Part shown: in pieces, positions 39,101 through 43,828 of the stretch
How the letters are laid out: each line of letters begins with the position of its first letter
How positions within the stretch are numbered: position 1 is the first letter of the stretch
The notes under the pieces: model-generated
What the model saw: the letters and a program-made list of their open reading frames with translations, nothing else
The model's database searches: none
Told to the model about the DNA's origin: nothing
Position numbers and translations under genes: made by a program
Assembly (NCBI GenBank): GCA_015490875.1
Contig: WFWZ01000059.1
Location: forward strand, 1 to 44,780
DNA from: Planctomycetaceae bacterium
GTDB lineage: Bacteria > Planctomycetota > Planctomycetia > Pirellulales > Pirellulaceae
DNA: 44,780 bases
Direction: 5' to 3'

Positions 39101-40022
39101 CTTCCACGACGCCGCTGGCAACCGGATCGCTGTTCACCGCCGCCACGAGATCAGCCACGGTCGTGGTGGCCGACGTATTCGTGTTCATGGTGATCTGGAC
39201 CGTCTTGCCATCGACACTGATACGCGGGGCTGCGCGATCGGGACCGAGGTCTTCCCCGTCGAGCACGACTCGCGTTCCATTTCCATCGGGCCCTGGGGTG
39301 ACTGCCGCAAACTCAACCGAGAGAACCTGGTTGTATCCGAAGTCGGTGGTGGCGTTGGCGGCGTTGGCCGCGTGCAAGCGCACGGGCGAATAGTCCTCCA
39401 CCGGAACGCCAGCGATGTTCGTCGTGGGGATGCCGGCCACTACCGAGGCTTGAACGAGAGAGGAGGCGCTTGGGTGCGCGTTGATGGCGTCGACAACGGT
39501 TTGGGCGGTGACTGCTCGAGCCGGATTCAACTCGAGGGTGATCTGCTTGCCGACGACGTCGACGGCGACGGGAGGAGCCTGAGCTTCGGTGGCCTGCGTG
39601 AACGTCAGTTCCACGAAGTTCCCCCCTTGGCCCACTTGTTGCGCCAAGAACTGGACCACCACGGCTCCGTTCGTCCCGAAGTCGGTACGTGCATGAGCGA
39701 CTTCGAATTCACCGTCCTGGCCCGACCTCCAAACCTGGATGCTGTCATACCGACTGGCCGTATCCCCCTCGGGAAGCGTGCTGGGATCAATATTTGCCGA
39801 CTCTTGGAATCGGAAGACCAGCTCGCGAGGCGCTTCGGTGCGGACTTGGCCTTCCAGCAGCAAATCGCCGCGGTTGGGTTGGATGGCGATGAGCTGGGGG
39901 CCGGTCGCCAAGAGCTGACGTTCTTCCAGGCGTTCCACATGGAGCGAAGAGAGGCGCCGGTTCGCCCGATTCCGAAGCTCTCGCCTCAAACGCCGAGTGA
40001 GTTTTCTACGACGGATGGTCAT
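24144..40022 (-). CDS. Giant (5292-residue) multidomain surface protein with zinc-protease motif, beta-helix, choice-of-anchor L, GEVED and dockerin-like domains
   Basis: A single uninterrupted frame, preceded by AAGGGG. The Arg-rich N-terminus carries RLEERQLLA (residues 31-39), the planctomycete extracellular motif. Approximate domain order: repeated beta modules (about 60-340 and 550-720); a matrixin-type zinc motif HEIGHLLGLGHS (915-926); a PPC-like domain (945-1070); a parallel beta-helix starting at FVDKAAADGGDGSPQAPF (about 1130) and reaching about 2000; further PPC-like domains (about 2245-2345, 2475-2580, 3620-3760); propeller-like segments (about 3215-3340); choice-of-anchor L (about 4120-4320, VILATGDA...FVFASEEYNEFVN); a GEVED domain (about 4945-5107, DLGDAPASYP...WIDFNGDGDWND); two dockerin-like repeats (DVDGSGFVSPIDALLVI and DVNGSGFVSPIDILEVI, 5110-5177); and an acidic tail. 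Probably an exported calcium-rich adhesin or protease on the cell surface. Peptidase activity is unproven. Start, end and reading frame are secure. Confidence 0.93.
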   Translation of the reverse strand: MTIRRRKLTRRLRRELRNRANRRLSSLHVERLEERQLLATGPQLIAIQPNRGDLLLEGQVRTEAPRELVFRFQESANIDPSTLPEGDTASRYDSIQVWRSGQDGEFEVAHARTDFGTNGAVVVQFLAQQVGQGGNFVELTFTQATEAQAPPVAVDVVGKQITLELNPARAVTAQTVVDAINAHPSASSLVQASVVAGIPTTNIAGVPVEDYSPVRLHAANAANATTDFGYNQVLSVEFAAVTPGPDGNGTRVVLDGEDLGPDRAAPRISVDGKTVQITMNTNTSATTTVADLVAAVNSDPVASGVVEVRVPVGDQTLPIGTRGGRTLVLIGGDDERVVPGFVGLGRNDREVTMRFREALVDDLYLINVFGTGPAPLLDTSGNPFQDGSDFTRFFTLDLGPQVLSVVPQPVERMADGSLVQARNQIDVYFNSDPLDPALATDPRFYRLIFTAETATNQDDVVFFPDQIDYDPQTGIASLSFAAPLEQLVDPVTGRRGAPGTYRLRIGTDEALPVAPKVVDVDGALNVEPGSSFETALALDQGLWNAGSVLNVFGDSRWFDEGQQFQITDTQGNRGLFEFDTGFVVTVPAAGGDGSQGGILDGETLTIGNGTTSVTFEFDSDGSTAPANTSIPFSQTDTAAAIAAAVATAVQNAGLGLSPVILPGGRVYLGGTPSHSLDTSNTRLTQSGRPGAQTAGAIAVPFVPGGAMDAAALATAITDAINGSGIGVTASTEGSHIQLSGATDVVLLSSFPAMELSTQGIVLQSQIVNPTPFPLDFPGATDEPGHRDIPPQIETHLNADVDSHDGPEVYYYNFQDEYGVLEGRVMHNAITEAQKQRAREVFEFYSSVLGVQFIESENRGFTIVTGDLRVLDPNIDTGPGGVAGLAGGNMAIMDAADFDNADDSRPLGSWFQVAMHEIGHLLGLGHSYELPPLTIQGDQPQLSFGIPAEGVFPGDHDIAHGQFLHRPDSTDIDLYRFEVTQSGEFQAETVAERLVNSSLLDTYVVLYRVNLDADGRVIEREVVAQNDDFFANDSYIRVQLEPGTYYLAVSSTGNDAFDPQLPDTGLGGRTSGRYELRMNFRPNVDDTIRDATGVAFDGDGDGIPGGVYNFWFRTAAPEGTQGLNEPSTLFVDKAAADGGDGSPQAPFNNIQEALAAAEPGDIVRIVPNGGADGDLTTTGDNLAYEIGFRRFGNTPLQDGESLEVPKGVTVVVDAGVIMKLRRARIGVGSSSVSIDRSNGALQVLGTPRVIGPRGEVVLDETGRPAVGSVYFTSVHDPDLGVGALVDPTAPGPRPGDWGGIVFRNDIDLGEQRYVPEQNGLFVNRVTYGDFRYGGGSVLVSGVSQVVTPIHLIDARPDLMYNRIRFSADAAISANPDSFEETTYNAPRFQNPDVYSSDYRRVGPEIRGNTVVENSLNGLFIRVTTPAGQDIEKMTVSGRWDERDIPIILTEALILRGQPGGPLDQAITPPSLLIKGTEQTGGTLSAGTYNYRVTFVNAAGEETPASEPSADITVTGAGGAIFLENLPTLHNVSGFVSRRLYRSNNSGGGRYTLVANLNAFDTSYVDDGGSLGELLKTPQPILNGRPSARLAIDPGVVVKVDAGRFEAEAGATFAAEGTSNEPVVFTSLADRRYGAGGTFDTASSGRTDIPERGDWAGLFFGHLSSASLDNTVIAYAGGVTRIEGRFAGFNPVEIHQAETRIARTRFEFNANGVAEGDVGGSLAPAHRFGRGSNGEATIFVRGAQPIIVDNELINNEGAAISINVNALNSRLVSDRGRMTGAAEILVDAPQNQGPLVRGNRMFKDVTDQRNLEYDTIHGMVVRPGTLTTQGVWDDTDIVHVVLDTITVPDLHTRGGLRLESSATESLVVKLLGPNAGFTATGRALDIENRIGGSVQIVGQPRSPVVLTSLNDDTVGAGFTPDGDPMNDTNANGDRLGRAKLPTGPEVDNGTLIDNDVLPNIPGRWLFDVLNGGESGSRGGITAQGRTQLFSDVDVIFDFLNFIDVGANGSAFDLGSTTITQPATLVAPDLVVSEGSFNGQNGTVNWRLETTLEDGIPTVFNKLILTSEQPLGTLRFINYLDEDVLNIDDDFLYLVGTPGQEDFRAFTLDNAERIGFSQGGIYTAGPGLENATYDGFAADKFADLLSAIQGSGTTYSPAGNIDTTDLTPMNDPELGQIYGLADVTTAFAWSVDPNATSATITSFLDLVPRDPATDASAGDWRSVRIDPLANDRNVDIVLEREATDAQLGVDANPTPASAQPIGLIAPHDKAQDENLRLGVEVQGVIASPSDVDVYSFEAFPGTEVWFDIDRTSQGLDSVVELIDANGHILAQSDDSFAEGVGRLPVYVDTTQINATDVHPLQRSASDFYPESAFGQPKDEYSTNPRDAGFRVRLPGPSGEKQTYYVRVRSSNLLPGDNRAKLQDPNAVFDGLTRGAYQLQVRIQERDEVPGSTVQFADIRYATNAVEVFGQPTHSPLAAEALEDGTPNQVLADAQPLGNFMQTDRGALGFSGTLDNPTDVDFYQFEARYDSIQRINSAGDEHVPVVFDIDYTDGLGRPDTQLWVFDDQGNLIFTGERSNLADDLPAPKEGNDLDDLDRGSVGQLDPFIGPVALPGGSYSVAVTNAGLMNREMEQFYLRNPANPLFRLEPIDSVGRIYDEHFNTEGAETGTADPPQIPVLLNNDAIVPYALGDISLYVATQNNFSVEIYSVDGFTGVREYTVGNVPVPEQGLIEDIAVRPTDDSVRAFSTMLHNLARTRDDRVGIYIGIDPGDASVTDQADDQLETYEPDPGSQPPCTRDRRARNPVSGENNGVGIHFRGVTFGTVDGRLRGFAVGSRPEPFRRTECGTEYEPNALYWFDPDTGQMETVAFQPGVQDRVAPTRHPGAGTQVRERGVLDTGDPNDPGNSTLATTEATTVDTAGRTIFRIRDGAQVGVDFDFDGTADVTFEMNTGPEVLLQPDAAAGRFVRDGDTFLLDGTSIEFDTGSVLVVRALSGAEIADGETFTITDDNPTGEVTLTFEFNKTGGVSGSNIEVPIHDGMTQTQIIQSMRNAIDGASFRVQTDLVDNRITLINESSTTGATSNAPTVAVEGSPGSTSPRVVRVEETMDRDEFGTALVEGFRSIAGVTVGWKGERVNFLGATTGDFTTIVGRGVFVDVGSDGNVSPGTIGVGFLAQDSADLIASRLANAMTGQSIPNRRDNNLIFLNPPFSYAFASSPFTLGGNPPGGELTGLAFVGQTLYAISDEGGLYQIDNYASTQGAVARYIPTSVALRGLEFEGLVAGPTTTENGAYSDILFGVTSDGTLYAFNTQGILQPVFLDGRSSIDLDVEGRVVGLAFSTLQENPWRVVSGTNFQSDDPGHFEIAPPDASRPALQFNNTNGSLHMARGELDPTGYAYTGGLMGAIETAPFSLAEYSPADRPYLYFTYFSETEDANGPTVWDSMRVYITDGSGQWDLLATNNENVDLEAATSPNFVQPIFDNTGSWRQVRVPLTNYAGLDNLQLRFDFTTAGDWNYGDIFTTGSDLRIRPGRELRDGEFFQVDNRVFEIELGLTLVTPSGKAIADGSTLELRDGFNTYVLEFDSNAQLDDPAHIRVPFGEDWTPREVAESLFSELRNNYVTPVLSADLTDESNDSLADAVDSGLIGTQQSFVARGEIGDNPNVEPDLDVDLVKVELKQNGTLRANVRAFGLNPRSDLDPVLRVFDARGREVAFNDNSNSTPDPSLTFTATEAGTYYVGVSGAPNTTYDPRFASSGLRSQTLGEYELSIEVTDPAGVALVDENRVNVAPIISAVADPASNVAVEGDFGTRFGEPIFINGGMSDRDVARAVRRSLANAFANGVIGAFKTRGNVVRVIGHTVDDPGPFGLTDSLPGDAFGNFNSPRRSQLNMFEGIYIDDIIIGFAERGEMATGAAGISDFVNTLDQETVNPILVGEYYGEIRTTDLFGTTTLDENDNRIIDLTETYDTNFRNNQSLAIVAPPAYDLSDGYLLRLSDGTGEVVYEFDDVTINDGVAPGHVEVDFDPLAPNPFGPGLLAERDFDIAKRLRESINSDASRNVIDVSAGLSNSAPAGSAFDAVSRDPILNLHGSARTDVIVDRLEITETTTDARKLAERLIGPGIQLGSMTPNLVSGVNSAGFFENGSRSLGIEEGVILATGDARTAEGPNVDSGSTTTASGLPDPDLDRYFAVETFDTTSLEFSIVVPQDGTISFDFVFASEEYNEFVNSQFNDAFAIFVDGENIAFVPNTQVPVSVNTINAGNPFGSGGPNQQYYRNNAPEDDGLFLEQIGFDGFTTVLSATPFLTAGEHTVKIAIGDVADTLLDSAVFLRPINAQPVRRREGLPGIVYDGKGDDNRKRDQGQIVIHSNRITQSLERGVRIDAGARDANTEIPHNGPARLTRLLNERNLLPGVVVSNNVVAFNGDAGIEYSGDPSVAPMQTAPVPFGRIVNNTVVGIPGRTTGIRVTENASPTLMNNIVADHAVGIQVDGTSTTTVIGATLYAGNGIDTVGVGPGEFPISVADSSTVFVNGDEGNFYLRELAPAIDSSMDSLRDRPEMKLLREPLGIAESPILAPSFDSLGQLRVDDPAVSTPSGLGGNVFVDRGAIDRADFAGPVAEATNPRDNDASGLDLDPRETFIQRADKIFEAFEIRLVDGVAPSNAALGVGIDDLSVLTDTVVVSRDGRVLEEGIDYLFSYNATSDTIRLTPTAGIWEGDSAYEITLTNTDSWLVSLLDGSQVADGATIDVTDGFGNTVTFEFDSGYSLQVPSEGGAAFQDGVSFQIANGGTRVTFEFDNDGTTFGGTPVPFTGTDSAAQIGEAIANAINGNPQLGLNAVHVGDGFVQLGGTSDHTISVGSTPLVLNGAPGVSAGNVPILYVAHPSTSGAELAANVAAAINANTQLQRVRASAQGSNVSIVGAEVVRGDRVRFVGAIRDLAGNALLPNRDDGTTAFTVFLGAALDLGDAPASYPVAKANDGAAHRVVPGYSLGANITSESDGQPSQLANADDGDDGVTFSRLIAGYDATATVVATGVGTIAPGFLDAWIDFNGDGDWNDSGEKIFDRVALADGVNTLTFRVEAFPPNGVSYARFRLSSTGGLGPGGRAEDGEVEDYLVSIETNPWQNPVLRQDVDGSGFVSPIDALLVIRRLTDVGAALPVPPTPDDSPPPYYDVNGSGFVSPIDILEVINYLNQSPASGEGEGAGFTGASADSRDALLALGPASVRPSSASLLGNSGEEEDTFLPNTDASGRSFDPLQVGTASDPFAWTDYGRDDLEETLDAIASDVDAQAEEEELWSDPFGDWV

Positions 40023-40398
40023 GCACCAACCCCTTCGAGCAAGATGTCGATCGGTGGAATTCGTTCAGTGGAACGGCCGCCCGAGCCGGCCGTGATTGCG
40101 TAACACTGGAAAATTTCAGAAGTTATCGGCCTGTGAAGGCTCGACAATCCTCGATCCCTCGTCCCCACTCCGACGGGCGCAAAACGTGCCGGTTGGGTCG
40201 ATGGAACTACCAGTTTTGAATTGTAATTGGACGGGGGGTAATTGCAACGAAAAAGCGCATCACGAGTTATCGCGGCTCGCCGAATGCCGCGCCGGTGTCG
40301 CAAACGCCCCTCATCGGCTAGGCTGCACCGAGAGCCGGAAAGTGGATGAGCGGTGAGGGGACACGGCGGGAGCCTGAGTTGGAGCGAGGGTAGAGAGG
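40023..40398. other. 376-bp divergent intergenic region between giant gene and yhaM-like gene
   Basis: The region should hold promoters for both directions. It includes an AT-richer patch (40205-40255) unlike the surrounding coding DNA. No RNA gene or small coding frame is convincing. The plus-strand ribosome-binding site AGAGAGG (40392-40398) abuts the next gene. No clear plus-strand promoter was found. Confidence 0.45.
40220..40247 (-). promoter_or_regulatory. Candidate promoter of the giant gene
   Basis: On the minus strand TTGCAA (40242-40247) and TACAAT (40220-40225) are 16 bp apart; the -10 matches 5 of 6 and the -35 4 of 6 consensus bases. It lies about 200 bp before the giant start codon, giving a long leader. 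Confidence 0.4.
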
Positions 40399-41376
40399 AT
40401 GTCACCGAGGAGGTATATCGGCGAGTTGGGGGCCAACGAGGCGATCGACGAGGTCTTCTTAGTCTCCCAGAAGCAGCTTCGTCCCAACCGAGCAGGCAAT
40501 CTCTACTTACAGGTCCGGCTGTCGGACCGTACCGGCTCGGTGACCGGAATGATGTGGAATGCCAACGACCGGGTCTACCACCGCTTCGAGGACGGCGACT
40601 ACGTCCGAGTGGAGGGAAAGAGTCAGTTCTACAATGGGGCCTTGCAGATCATCATTTCGGAGATCGAGCCGGTTCACGAAGAGGTGGACGAGAGCGACTT
40701 CGTGGCGGTCTCCCCCAAGGATACGGCTCAGATGAGGCGACGCGTGGCGGAGTTGTTAGGGGGGCTCGAGCGGCCATGGCTGCGCCGGCTGGCCGAGTCG
40801 TTCCTGCAAGATATCGACCTAATGGGGCGTTTCGAAGCGGCTCCGGCCGGGATCAAACTCCACCACGCCTACCGCGGAGGGTTGCTCGAGCACGTCGTCA
40901 GCTTGATGGAAGTGGCCGACCGCGTCGCTCCTCTTTATCCTTTCGTCGACCGAGACCTCTTGTTGATGGGGGCATTCCTGCACGATCTGGGGAAGACGGA
41001 GGAGTTGAGCTACGAGCGGGACCTGGCGTACAGCGACGAGGGGCAATTGGTGGGGCATATTCTGCAGGGGGCGGCTTTGTTGCGGGAACATGTGCGGCGG
41101 GTGGAGGAGGCTGCGGGCGAGCCGTTTCCTGCGGAGTTGCGCATGCGCTTGGAGCACTTGATCGCCAGCCATCACGGGTCGCTCGAGTTCGGCAGTCCCA
41201 AAGTCCCCATGACACCGGAGGCGATAGCCCTCCATTTTCTGGACAATCTCGATGCCAAGCTGCATGCGGTGCAGCAGTTGCTGGCAAGCGAAGTGAATCC
41301 CGACAGCGCGTGGACACCGTACGAACCGAGTCTGGGGCGCAAGCTGTTTCGGGGTCGGGAGTCGAGCCAACAATGA
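40399..41376 (+). CDS. yhaM: YhaM-family 3'-5' exoribonuclease (OB fold plus HD domain)
   Basis: The 325-residue protein has an N-terminal OB-fold nucleic-acid-binding domain (about 15-95: EVFLVSQKQLRPNRAGNLYL...FYNGALQIIISEIEPV) and an HD-type metal-dependent phosphohydrolase domain (about 150-300) with HHAYRGGLLEHVVSLM, the HD pair in GAFLHDLGKTEEL (His195-Asp196), His220 in VGHILQG and LIASHHGSLEFGSP. This is the layout of YhaM, a 3'-5' exoribonuclease that trims RNA and can act on DNA. The protein is cytoplasmic. AGAGAGG lies just upstream of ATG. Its stop overlaps the RNase R start (ATGA), so two RNA 3'-end-degrading enzymes are made together. The length agrees with the family. Confidence 0.92.
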   Translation: MSPRRYIGELGANEAIDEVFLVSQKQLRPNRAGNLYLQVRLSDRTGSVTGMMWNANDRVYHRFEDGDYVRVEGKSQFYNGALQIIISEIEPVHEEVDESDFVAVSPKDTAQMRRRVAELLGGLERPWLRRLAESFLQDIDLMGRFEAAPAGIKLHHAYRGGLLEHVVSLMEVADRVAPLYPFVDRDLLLMGAFLHDLGKTEELSYERDLAYSDEGQLVGHILQGAALLREHVRRVEEAAGEPFPAELRMRLEHLIASHHGSLEFGSPKVPMTPEAIALHFLDNLDAKLHAVQQLLASEVNPDSAWTPYEPSLGRKLFRGRESSQQ

Positions 41377-43691
41377 ATGCATCGAATGCGTCGCTGGAAG
41401 AGCGGGTGCTCAAGCACGTCTATCGGGAAGGATACCAGCCGGTCAAGCCGAAGGTCATCGCCAAGAAGCTTGGATTGACGACCACGGAGGAGAAACGAGA
41501 GCTGAAGAAAGCGATCCGGCGGTTGGTGAAGCAGGGAAAGCTGGCGTATGGGGCGAGCCACTTGGTTCGTCGCGGGGGGGAGGAGCAAAAAAAACGGGAG
41601 ATCGTCGGCGTCTTCCGTCGGACGCGCAAAGGGGACGGTCTGGTCATCCCCAAAGCGATTCCCGGACAGGGAAAGCTTCCTGCCATCTTCGTACCTCGGC
41701 GCCGCACCCTTGATGCGTCCACGGGGGACGTGGTCCGAGTTCGCGTTTTGCGCGAATCGACTGAAGGGGATCGACTTCGGGGGAGTGTCGTTGAGATCGT
41801 TCAGCGTGAGACGCATCGTTTCGTGGGAACTTATGCCGAGCGGGATGGATGGGGCGTCGTGTCTGTCGATGGGGGCGTCTTCGCGCAGCCGGTACCGGTG
41901 GGCGATCCAGGTGCCAAGAATGTGGCACCCGGAGACAAGGTCGTGATCGAGCTGGTGCGTTTTCCTTCGCACTATCAGCCGGGTGAGGGCGTTATCGTTG
42001 AAGTGCTCGGTCCCAAAGGAGCGCCCGGCGTCGACACGTTGACGGTGATGCGGGAGTACGACTTGCCGGAGGCATTCCCTGAGGAGGTGCTCGAGGCGGG
42101 GCGCCGAGTCGCCGAAGCGTATCGCGAGGAAGTGCCGGCCGACCGGCGCGATCTCACCGATTGGACGATCATCACGATCGATCCGGTCGACGCGCGCGAT
42201 TTCGACGACGCGATCTCGCTTGAGCGGCTCCCCAACGGCAACTGGCAGTTGGGAGTCCACATCGCCGATGTTGCTCACTTCGTGCGTCCCGGCTCGAAAT
42301 TGGATCACGAGGCTCGGGAGAGGGCGACCAGCGTCTACCTCCCCGATCGCGTCTTGCCGATGCTCCCCGAGACGATCAGCAATCTTGTGGCAAGTCTCCA
42401 GCCCGATCGCGTGCGACTGGCACGCACCGTCTTGATGGAGCTGGCGCCGGAGGGGACTCGCCTGCACGTCGAGGTGTTTCGTTCGGCGATCCGCAGTTGC
42501 CGGCGTTTCAGCTACGAGGAAGTCGACGCCTACTTGGCCGATCGCGAGAGCTGGCGCAAGAAGCTGACTCCGCAGGTCCATCGCTTGCTGGGTCAGATGC
42601 ATGAGTTGGCGATGGTATTGCGGAAGCGGCGCTTGGAGCGGGGGGCACTCGAGTTGCACCTGCCGGAAGTGAAGATCGACCTCGATCGTGACGGTCGGGT
42701 GGTCGGAGCGCATACGGTGGAACACACCGAAAGTCATCAGATCATCGAAGAGTTCATGTTATTGGCGAACGAGTCGGTCGCATTGACATTGAGCGACCAG
42801 GAGATCGCCTTTTTGCGGCGCATTCATGAGGCTCCGGACCCGAGGAAACTCAAGGCGCTCACGCGCTTCGTTCGGGAACTCGGGTACGAATGCCAGAGTC
42901 TCGAGAGTCGCTTCGAGATCCAGCGTGTCTTGGATGCCGTTCGAGGCAAGCCGGAAGAGGCAGCCGTCAATCTAGCCGTCTTGCGCAGCATGCAGAAGGC
43001 GATTTACAGCCCGGAGGCGGTGGGGCACTACGCGCTGAATATGACGCATTATTGTCACTTTACGTCGCCGATCCGCCGCTATCCCGACTTGACGGTGCAC
43101 CGCATCTTCGATCTGCTCGAGGCGGGCGGCACACCGCCGCGCGATCCCGAACCGCTCTATGGATTGGCGGAGCACTGTTCCGAGCGTGAGCAGCGAGCGG
43201 AGGACGCCGAGCGGGAATTGATCAAGATCAAGTTGCTGACGCTCTTGGCCGGGAAGATCGGCGAACGCATGCCGGCGGTGATCACGGGCGTGGAAGAGTT
43301 CGGGCTGTTCGTGCAAGGAACCGATCTGCCGGCCGAAGGCCTTGTCCACGTGACGACGTTACAGGACGACTACTATCACTACGACGAAGAGGCGCATGCG
43401 TTGGTCGGCTATCGAAAAGGGAATCACTTTCGGCTGGGAGACAGCGTCGAAGTGGAGATTGCGCGCGTGGACGTCGATCGCCGGGAGGTCGATTTTCGCT
43501 TGATCGGGCATCTAGCGCGAGCCGCTCGAGATCGCAAAACGGCGGACGAATTGGCACCGCATCGCCGAGGCAAGGTGGGGCGGCGCGGTCGCGGCGCCGG
43601 GCAGGGGGGACGCAAGTCGAAAATCAAAGGCCAGGTCGGGGGACGCCGCGGAGGCCCGAAGAAGACCGGCCGGCGGCGGCGCCGACTGTGA
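41373..43691 (+). CDS. rnr: Ribonuclease R
   Basis: The start is the ATG at 41373 overlapping the yhaM stop; the frame remains open upstream to 40353 but that part is out-of-frame with yhaM and is not coding. The 772-residue protein has an N-terminal winged-helix-like domain (about 1-65), cold-shock domains (about 75-240), the RNB catalytic domain with DPVDARDFDDAI (270-281, Mg-binding Asp cluster) and TSPIRRYPDLTVHR (about 564-577), an S1 domain (about 627-710, ITGVEEFGLFVQG), and a Lys/Arg/Gly-rich tail of about 40 residues. RNase R degrades structured RNA processively 3'-5' in the cytoplasm; the basic tail helps bind RNA or ribosomes. It is translationally coupled to yhaM and followed by a hairpin. 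Confidence 0.95.
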   Translation: MNASNASLEERVLKHVYREGYQPVKPKVIAKKLGLTTTEEKRELKKAIRRLVKQGKLAYGASHLVRRGGEEQKKREIVGVFRRTRKGDGLVIPKAIPGQGKLPAIFVPRRRTLDASTGDVVRVRVLRESTEGDRLRGSVVEIVQRETHRFVGTYAERDGWGVVSVDGGVFAQPVPVGDPGAKNVAPGDKVVIELVRFPSHYQPGEGVIVEVLGPKGAPGVDTLTVMREYDLPEAFPEEVLEAGRRVAEAYREEVPADRRDLTDWTIITIDPVDARDFDDAISLERLPNGNWQLGVHIADVAHFVRPGSKLDHEARERATSVYLPDRVLPMLPETISNLVASLQPDRVRLARTVLMELAPEGTRLHVEVFRSAIRSCRRFSYEEVDAYLADRESWRKKLTPQVHRLLGQMHELAMVLRKRRLERGALELHLPEVKIDLDRDGRVVGAHTVEHTESHQIIEEFMLLANESVALTLSDQEIAFLRRIHEAPDPRKLKALTRFVRELGYECQSLESRFEIQRVLDAVRGKPEEAAVNLAVLRSMQKAIYSPEAVGHYALNMTHYCHFTSPIRRYPDLTVHRIFDLLEAGGTPPRDPEPLYGLAEHCSEREQRAEDAERELIKIKLLTLLAGKIGERMPAVITGVEEFGLFVQGTDLPAEGLVHVTTLQDDYYHYDEEAHALVGYRKGNHFRLGDSVEVEIARVDVDRREVDFRLIGHLARAARDRKTADELAPHRRGKVGRRGRGAGQGGRKSKIKGQVGGRRGGPKKTGRRRRRL

Positions 43692-43694
43692 CGA

Positions 43695-43726
43695 CTACCC
43701 GGGCCGCCGGGTAGGGAGTATACTCC
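43695..43726 (+). terminator. Double palindrome after rnr
   Basis: CTACCCGG (43695-43702) and CCGGGTAG (43707-43714) form a perfect 8-bp stem with loop GCCG, 3 nt after the rnr stop. A second perfect palindrome GGAGTATACTCC (43715-43726) abuts it. The tail TGTGTTGTTTT is only moderately U-rich. Probable rnr transcript end, before gcvT. Confidence 0.6.
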
Positions 43727-43828
43727 GGTCCTGTGTTGTTTTGGCATACTGCTTGTCGGCATGGGCGGGGTTGCGGCTGACGTCGAGGCTCCGCACCTCC
43801 GCTGCGCGCCGTTTCGGAAAACGACCCC

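Noticed and set aside
38001-40103. 700-codon open frame on the plus strand opposite the giant gene N-terminus
   Set aside because: Antisense to the export motif and beta modules; composition is Arg/Gly/Asp-rich with no fold signature and no ribosome-binding site.
40353-41372. In-frame upstream extension of RNase R by 340 codons
   Set aside because: It overlaps the yhaM gene in another frame; the extension is Arg/Gly-rich without domains and the ATGA-coupled start fits the RNase R family length.
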